Source: Desulfurococcales archaeon
Lineage (GTDB): Archaea > Thermoproteota > Thermoprotei_A > Sulfolobales > NBVN01
Length of the DNA stretch: 10,095 nucleotides
Direction of reading: 5' to 3'
NCBI GenBank assembly: GCA_027061705.1
Contig: JAMOVB010000046.1
Location: forward strand, 1-10,095
The notes below the pieces were generated by a model that saw only the letters and a program-made list of their open reading frames with translations, was not told the origin of the DNA and searched no databases. Positions 6,769 through 10,095 of the stretch are shown in pieces. A program made the position numbers and the translations under genes. The first letter of the stretch is position 1, and each line of letters begins with the position of its first letter.

Positions 6769-6851
6769 GGCGCCGTAAGGGGCCGGGGCTCTGGGGCCGG
6801 GGCCTTCCGATAAAGCCCCCACGGCGCCACAGAAAATCGAATCCCCTTTTT
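6769..6851 (+). terminator. GC-rich inverted repeat enclosing a G-quadruplex motif, then a T run
   Basis: GGCGCCGT at 6769-6776 pairs perfectly with ACGGCGCC at 6821-6828. Between them, 6779-6802 has four runs of four G separated by CC, CTCT and CC. GGGGCT (6785-6790) could also pair with AGCCCC (6814-6819). A T5 run follows at 6847-6851. The position just after the stop codon of the secreted protein suggests 3'-end formation or mRNA protection. Confidence 0.55.
6779..6802 (+). other. Putative G-quadruplex motif (four G4 tracts)
   Basis: G4 tracts at 6779-6782, 6785-6788, 6793-6796 and 6799-6802 have loops of 2, 4 and 2 bases. This fits the usual four-tract, short-loop rule for quadruplex formation on the coding strand, so it would be present in the RNA as well. 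Confidence 0.75.
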
Positions 6852-6868
6852 ATGTAGGGTACCCACGT

Positions 6869-6900
6869 TATTTAAATATAGTTATAACCAGATTTAAGTA
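6869..6900 (+). promoter_or_regulatory. AT-rich promoter region of the small helical protein
   Basis: Two TATA-like elements are present, TTTAAATATA (6871-6880) and ATTTAAGTA (6892-6900), with the palindrome GTTATAAC (6881-6888) between them. GGGTACCC at 6858-6865 lies just upstream. The second element would place initiation near 6922. Which element is used cannot be decided from the sequence. Confidence 0.4.
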
Positions 6901-6963
6901 CCGGGCATCAAATAGTAATTGATGTGCACGCATTAGACCCTACTGATGGGGAGGTCGGGGTTC

Positions 6964-7218
6964 TTGTGGCTGTCTGAGAAGGAGCGGAGAAAAAGATATG
7001 TTGAGGGCGCAGTCATTTCCGCCTTAAGGCTCTACCGCCACTGGCGTAAGAGGGGCGTCTCCTCCGATGAGGCGTTCGCCCGCGCGGTTAAGCAGGCGTT
7101 AGGGATGATTGAAGCGAGCGGGATGAGTGAGGAGGAGGTGCGCGAGTCCCTTAAGGAGCTTAAGACTATAGTAGACGCGATACTGAAGTCGCTTGGGAAC
7201 TCGAGCAAGAGACGGTGA
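6964..7218 (+). CDS. Small basic helical protein, unknown function
   Basis: 84 residues from TTG 6964, or 90 from ATG 6946. GGGAGGT at 6949-6955 lies eight bases before TTG and inside the reading that begins with ATG, so TTG is preferred. This mirrors the PGI/PMI start. The protein has no signal peptide or membrane segment. It is predicted as three helices: a basic one (SEKERRKRYVEGAVISALRL), a second around SSDEAFARAVKQALGMIEAS, and a third (SEEEVRESLKELKTIVDAIL) with a basic tail SSKRR. The KERRKRY and RHWRKRG patches could bind nucleic acid, but this is inference. Codon use matches neighbouring genes. It precedes the Nmad3-like gene by 55 bases in the same direction, but that gene appears to have its own promoter. 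Confidence 0.7.
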   Translation: MWLSEKERRKRYVEGAVISALRLYRHWRKRGVSSDEAFARAVKQALGMIEASGMSEEEVRESLKELKTIVDAILKSLGNSSKRR

Positions 7219-7232
7219 GGGCCTAGGGCATG

Positions 7233-7243
7233 CTTTTAACTAA
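7233..7243 (+). promoter_or_regulatory. TATA box for the Nmad3-like gene
   Basis: CTTTTAACTAA is centred about 27 bases before 7265. A GGAG at 7266-7269 precedes ATG 7274, so the leader would be only about ten bases. Confidence 0.45.
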
Positions 7244-7273
7244 AGGTACTAAGTAGTTATAGGCTGGAGCAGT

Positions 7274-8128
7274 ATGGGGGAAGTGGGTGAATCTCTGCTT
7301 TTGCGCGTGTTCTTCGAAACGGCCGATGGCGGCTACTACTCGCCAATGTTTAAGAACTGCTTCGAAGCCTTACCCATTCCGGAATTCCGCGGCAGGCTCG
7401 TAAGGCAGGACGTTGCCGAGGAGTTTAGGTACGATAGGATACCGAGCAGGTGCTTCTCCGGAACCCTGGCTAAGTACCTCCCAAGCGACTACGTGCTTGT
7501 AGGGGGGTCGAGCTACCACATAAACGAGATAGTCGCCCACTGGGACCCCCGCCTCGACATAGGCGTGTATAGCGATTACTGGAGGTCGGCTGGCGGGAGG
7601 ATACCTAAGTCGTTCCGCGAGTATAAGAGGCTTGACTGCTACATATTCTTCGCAGCAGGCTTAGCTAAGTACCCGCCCGGATTCTTCAACGTTAAGCGCG
7701 GATTCACGGAGATAAGGCGTGCGTTCATGCGTGCGGACCGCGGCATATACGTGGTGGCGTACATGAAGGTTGACGAGCTCGCTGACCTAACAAGCATAGC
7801 TTCGAGGGAGGGGATAGACATAGGTAAGGAGGGCACTGAGAGGGTCTGGAGGATAGCTAAGGAGGAGTTCGGGGAGCGCGTTCTGAAGACACCGCACTAC
7901 GCTAGGGGAGGCGACCTACCCGTAGTCATATTAAGCGAGAAGGGTAACTACGGATTCTTCAAGAGGCCCGTACCCCTCATCGAGTGGCGCAGCGGCAAGA
8001 AGCTGCTGAGCGACTACTCATACATGTTTGGAGTTAGAGGTCTTGAGGATAGGGTTAGGCAGAAGGCGTTCGACAGGTCGGCGACGGAGGAGATAATAAG
8101 GACTATAGAGCGCGAGGGCTTCATATAG
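7274..8128 (+). CDS. Nmad3-like (nucleotide modification associated domain 3) protein
   Basis: 284 residues from ATG 7274, cytoplasmic, with no signal or membrane segment. The pattern resembles Nmad3 proteins as I remember them: LLLRVFFETADGGYYSPMF at 8-26 with the following ALPIPE (32-37), AHWDPRLDIGVYSD (88-101), LDCYIFFAAGL (120-130), GIYVVAYMKV (157-166), a TPHYAR motif with His208, and VVILSEKGNYGFFKRPVPLI at 217-236. Nmad families were defined computationally from association with DNA base hypermodification systems, and their biochemical role is not established. No methyltransferase, base glycosyltransferase or restriction gene is adjacent in this window, so this copy looks orphaned. 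The remote resemblance is judged from motifs only. If wrong, it is a conserved archaeal protein of unknown function. The gene is convergent with the glycosyltransferase gene, with a 24-base gap. Confidence 0.6.
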   Translation: MGEVGESLLLRVFFETADGGYYSPMFKNCFEALPIPEFRGRLVRQDVAEEFRYDRIPSRCFSGTLAKYLPSDYVLVGGSSYHINEIVAHWDPRLDIGVYSDYWRSAGGRIPKSFREYKRLDCYIFFAAGLAKYPPGFFNVKRGFTEIRRAFMRADRGIYVVAYMKVDELADLTSIASREGIDIGKEGTERVWRIAKEEFGERVLKTPHYARGGDLPVVILSEKGNYGFFKRPVPLIEWRSGKKLLSDYSYMFGVRGLEDRVRQKAFDRSATEEIIRTIEREGFI

Positions 8129-8136
8129 GCTACCAG

Positions 8137-8159
8137 GCAGTAGCTCCCAGCATTACTGC
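8137..8159. terminator. Weak hairpin between convergent genes
   Basis: GCAGTA (8137-8142) and TACTGC (8154-8159) can pair across an 11-base loop, extended by G-T wobble pairs. It spans the junction of the Nmad3-like and glycosyltransferase genes and might serve both directions. The stem is short and there is no T run. Confidence 0.25.
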
Positions 8160-9232
8160 TTAATCCTCGCGAGCTTGGGGCTGAAGCCAAACCTTCTTAA
8201 CACACCCTCAAGCTTACCTACGAGCCTATCCTTAATCTTACCGAAGTTCAGCAGGTACTTGACGGCGTAGTAGAGCGTGAAGACCGCGTGGAGGTACATC
8301 CCCCACAACGCTAGTAGGCCTTGGAGAGGCTTAGGCGCCTCATAAACCTTCTTAGCAAGCCTCTCAAGTATGAACGCCATGACACCAAAGCCAGCTATTA
8401 TGCCGGCAAGCAGGCCGAGACCGACGTAGCAGTGCGGGGGCGGCGCTAGCAGGGCTATCACTATCAACGCTATTATCGCTACGGGCATTAGGGCAAAGAG
8501 CGACCACGGAAGTAGGTCGGGAGGCATTGGCAGGCCAACCATTAACGCCCCCTCAATGAGACCCTTAACCCTAGCGCGCTGCCACGCCTTAACCTCATCG
8601 AACGTCGAGGGCATCGTCACGTAGACTTGGGCGCTGGGACAGTGCTTAAACCTGATGCCCCGCTTGAGGGCCAGTATGGTGAAGAAGAAGTCATCGCTCC
8701 TTGAGGAGGGCGGGTATATGACCTTAGTGAAAACCTCGGTCTTCGTGAGCTTGTTATTGCCTGGGGCGTGCTTATCTCTGAGGAAGCTGAAGAGTATGTG
8801 GTACGCGTGATACCAGAAGAAAGCGCGTGACCAGAGGGATGAGTGCTTAACCTTTGTGAAGCCTGAGAGAACCTCATGGTCCTCATCCATGCACTTACGC
8901 ATGGAGGTCATGTAGAGCGGGTGGTATATGTTCTCCGAGTCCCCCCATACGATGTAGCTGTAGCCCTTATTCATAGCATACCTAACCACCTCAACCCTCG
9001 CGGGCCCGACACCGCCCTTAACCGTCTGGTACCTGAACTCAACGCAGGGGTACCTCCTCCTGAACTCCTCAACAACCTCTCTAGAGTTATCTTTCGAGTA
9101 ACCATCCATTACGAGAACGTCGAAGCACTCGCATATCCTACACTCACCGCTTTGCTTAGCTAAGCTCTCCAAACACCTTCGGAGCCCGGCCGCGTTATCC
9201 TTATTCATTAGGACTAAGAGTATCTTCCCCAC
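8153..9232 (-). CDS. Family 2 glycosyltransferase with C-terminal membrane helices
   Basis: 359 residues from GTG 9232, with GGGGTGG upstream as SD. Residues 1 to about 235 form a GT-A domain: KILLVLMNKDN at the start, VLVMDGYSKDNS (39-50) as the nucleotide-sugar loop, YIVWGDSENIY (93-103) with a GDSE variant of the metal-binding DXD motif, RSDD (178-181) as the likely catalytic base region, and QRARVKG (218-224) in the place of QxxRW. Three hydrophobic segments follow at about 241-263, 267-289 and 305-328, then a basic cytoplasmic tail. The domain order fits an enzyme using a nucleotide sugar and a lipid-linked or exported acceptor at the inner membrane face, for example in N-glycan or glycolipid assembly. 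The sequon-rich proteins nearby make that plausible, but the acceptor is unknown. An unusual Cys cluster, CRICEC (31-36), sits between the first strands. Confidence 0.85.
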   Translation of the reverse strand: MGKILLVLMNKDNAAGLRRCLESLAKQSGECRICECFDVLVMDGYSKDNSREVVEEFRRRYPCVEFRYQTVKGGVGPARVEVVRYAMNKGYSYIVWGDSENIYHPLYMTSMRKCMDEDHEVLSGFTKVKHSSLWSRAFFWYHAYHILFSFLRDKHAPGNNKLTKTEVFTKVIYPPSSRSDDFFFTILALKRGIRFKHCPSAQVYVTMPSTFDEVKAWQRARVKGLIEGALMVGLPMPPDLLPWSLFALMPVAIIALIVIALLAPPPHCYVGLGLLAGIIAGFGVMAFILERLAKKVYEAPKPLQGLLALWGMYLHAVFTLYYAVKYLLNFGKIKDRLVGKLEGVLRRFGFSPKLARIKQ

Positions 9233-9295
9233 AGCCGCCCCACCCCTAACCTCAATATCGGTCGATCCGTCACCGCGATACTATTTCGTCCCTAT

Positions 9296-9306
9296 CCTTT
9301 TAAAGG
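9296..9306 (-). promoter_or_regulatory. Near-symmetric TATA box upstream of the glycosyltransferase gene
   Basis: CCTTTTAAAGG reads almost the same on both strands. On the minus strand it would start transcription near 9274, a leader of about 40 bases before GTG 9232. On the plus strand it could drive a transcript from about 9328 into the intergenic region. Confidence 0.45.
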
Positions 9307-9339
9307 CGTGAGCCCCTAGATCCCCTAATCCCGGGTTAA

Positions 9340-9409
9340 TGATCTGAATCAAGCCTTAAGAGTGTTAAGTAAGCCGGTTCGGTGAACAGCGTCTCAAAAC
9401 ATCAGATCA
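9340..9409. repeat. 8-bp inverted repeat spanning 70 bases, possible structured RNA
   Basis: TGATCTGA (9340-9347) is perfectly complementary to TCAGATCA (9402-9409), with flanking GTTA (9335-9338) and TAAC (9413-9416) able to extend the stem past a small bulge. The interior contains a short CCG/CGG hairpin near 9375-9382. No known RNA family was recognised. Confidence 0.35.
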
Positions 9410-9522
9410 GCCTAACTAATATTGTATGGATCGCCGCTGCCGGACTTTAATGGATAATATTTGCGCGCGGTTGATAAACAGTCGCTCACCTATGAATGAA
9501 TCGAGGCGTGAGAGCTCTTTTT

Positions 9523-9560
9523 AATTATCTTATTGTATCAAGGAGTAATATAAGATAATT
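9523..9560. repeat. Perfect 11-bp inverted repeat
   Basis: AATTATCTTAT (9523-9533) and ATAAGATAATT (9550-9560) are exact complements separated by 16 bases. It lies about 100 bases upstream of the TATA box of the substrate-binding-protein gene, directly after a T5 run. It could be an operator for a dimeric regulator or an RNA hairpin. Confidence 0.6.
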
Positions 9561-9654
9561 TCCTTCCCTTAATAACAGTTAACTTAGTCACGTAGTAACG
9601 GCCGTAAACAATTCGCTTTGAGTAAGGTTTTATTACTTCATTACCGGGTTCAAA

Positions 9655-9666
9655 CATTTTTTTAAA
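9655..9666 (+). promoter_or_regulatory. TATA box for the BMP-family gene
   Basis: CATTTTTTTAAAGG covers 9653-9666. It is centred about 27 bases before 9687, where the SD-like GGTGA (9688-9692) begins. That SD is nine bases before TTG 9702. Confidence 0.6.
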
Positions 9667-9701
9667 GGACACCGCGCAAGACTTCTTGGTGAATACAAAC
9701 C

Positions 9702-10095
9702 TTGTCGAGAGCCGCCTTAGTTGCTGGGTTTGTGATAGCCATAATAGTTGTTGGTGTGGCGTCGTTCTACGCCGGCATGCACGTTGCCAAGCCAGCGACC
9801 GTAACTAAGACCGTAACCGTGACCAAGGCAACCACCGTAACCAAGACCGTAACCGCAAGCAGCGGCGGTGGCGGAACCTCATATAAGACCGTAACCACCA
9901 CCGTAACCAAGACAGCTCCCGCTAAGACCGTGACAACCACCGTGACCGCCGCTGCCGGTAAGTCAGGCATAGCTACTTGGAAGCCCCCGAAGATCATTAA
10001 GGCCGCATGGATCTACGTAGGCCCCGTAGGCGACTTCGGCTGGAGCTACATGCACGACCTAGGTAGGAGGGTGGTTCAGGCCCTATATAAGGACT
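9702..10095 (+). CDS. Membrane-anchored BMP/PnrA-family ABC substrate-binding protein (N-terminal part)
   Basis: Open from TTG 9702 to the window edge, 131 codons seen. An in-frame TGA at 9690-9692 rules out any earlier start, and GGTGA at 9688-9692 supplies the SD. Residues 1 to about 25 (MSRAALVAGFVIAIIVVGVA and onward) form an uncleaved-looking membrane anchor or signal; there is no Cys lipobox. Residues about 30-85 are a Thr/Val/Lys linker built from TVTK-type repeats. The binding domain starts at KAAWIYVGPVGDFGWSYMHD, which fits the opening strand and loop of the BMP/PnrA (COG1744) family seen in nucleoside, purine or sugar-type ABC uptake systems. Residues contacting substrate are mostly beyond the window, so the ligand is unknown. 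Permease and ATPase genes would be expected downstream. Confidence 0.85.
   Translation, partial: MSRAALVAGFVIAIIVVGVASFYAGMHVAKPATVTKTVTVTKATTVTKTVTASSGGGGTSYKTVTTTVTKTAPAKTVTTTVTAAAGKSGIATWKPPKIIKAAWIYVGPVGDFGWSYMHDLGRRVVQALYKD

Larger units (their letters stand above)
9233..9701. other. AT-rich intergenic region of about 470 bases
   Basis: No convincing gene was found on either strand. It contains the divergent promoters of the glycosyltransferase and substrate-binding-protein genes and a long-range inverted repeat (9340-9347 with 9402-9409). It also holds a GCTCAC/GTGAG pairing at 9484-9512 followed by AGAGCTCT and a T5 run (to 9522), a perfect 11-bp inverted repeat (9523-9533 with 9550-9560), and the palindrome ACGGCCGT (9598-9605). 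A small RNA or a complex regulatory region is possible. Confidence 0.6.

Noticed and set aside
6911..6950. Possible C/D box guide RNA elements (TTGATGTG and CTGA)
   Set aside because: Box C is imperfect and there are no internal D' and C' boxes at suitable spacing.
9644..9655. T-arm-like CCGGGTTCAAAC suggesting a tRNA
   Set aside because: No matching 3' half of the T stem and no acceptor, D or anticodon arms. The sequence runs straight into a T-rich promoter.
1..10095. CRISPR array, transposon ends, rRNA or tRNA genes
   Set aside because: No regularly spaced repeats, transposase frames, target duplications or tRNA cloverleaf were seen on either strand.

Overview
The window looks like a chromosomal segment of a thermophilic archaeon of the Thermoproteota (crenarchaeal) type. 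The evidence is archaeal TATA-like boxes about 30-50 bases before most genes, short leaders with GGAGG/GGTG Shine-Dalgarno (SD) sites, frequent TTG and GTG starts, heavy AGG and ATA codon use, a crenarchaeal-type phosphoglucose/phosphomannose isomerase, and exported proteins with Thr-rich linkers. A genus cannot be assigned from the sequence.

Layout. Bases 1-110 hold the 3' end of an unrecognised gene. Bases 192-2513 hold two metabolic genes on the plus strand: bifunctional PGI/PMI (sugar phosphates) and a class II HMG-CoA reductase (mevalonate route to isoprenoid membrane lipids). A BtpA/SgcQ-family TIM-barrel gene follows on the minus strand. Bases 3448-6757 form a cell-surface block. It starts with a signal peptide, a beta-rich ectodomain and a long Thr-rich stalk. 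The continuation (stalk, membrane helix, cytoplasmic winged helix) lies in another frame. It ends with a 618-residue secreted helical protein carrying 23 N-glycosylation sequons.

Bases 6769-6851 carry an inverted repeat that encloses a four-run G-quadruplex motif, followed by a T run. Next are a small helical protein (6964-7218) and a protein resembling the Nmad3 (nucleotide modification associated) family (7274-8128). A membrane-anchored family 2 glycosyltransferase runs convergently on the minus strand (8153-9232). An AT-rich intergenic stretch of about 470 bases contains several inverted repeats. The window ends inside a membrane-anchored BMP/PnrA-type ABC substrate-binding protein.

The most interesting unit is the surface block. 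Its first two reading frames become one 446-residue membrane-anchored transcription regulator if one AC unit of an (AC)5 tract is removed. The secreted helical protein directly downstream has its own promoter, preceded by a cluster of GTTCC repeats and an inverted repeat. I infer a possible surface-sensing system: a one-component membrane regulator, a nearby candidate operator, and an extracellular partner or target gene. The functional links are inference.
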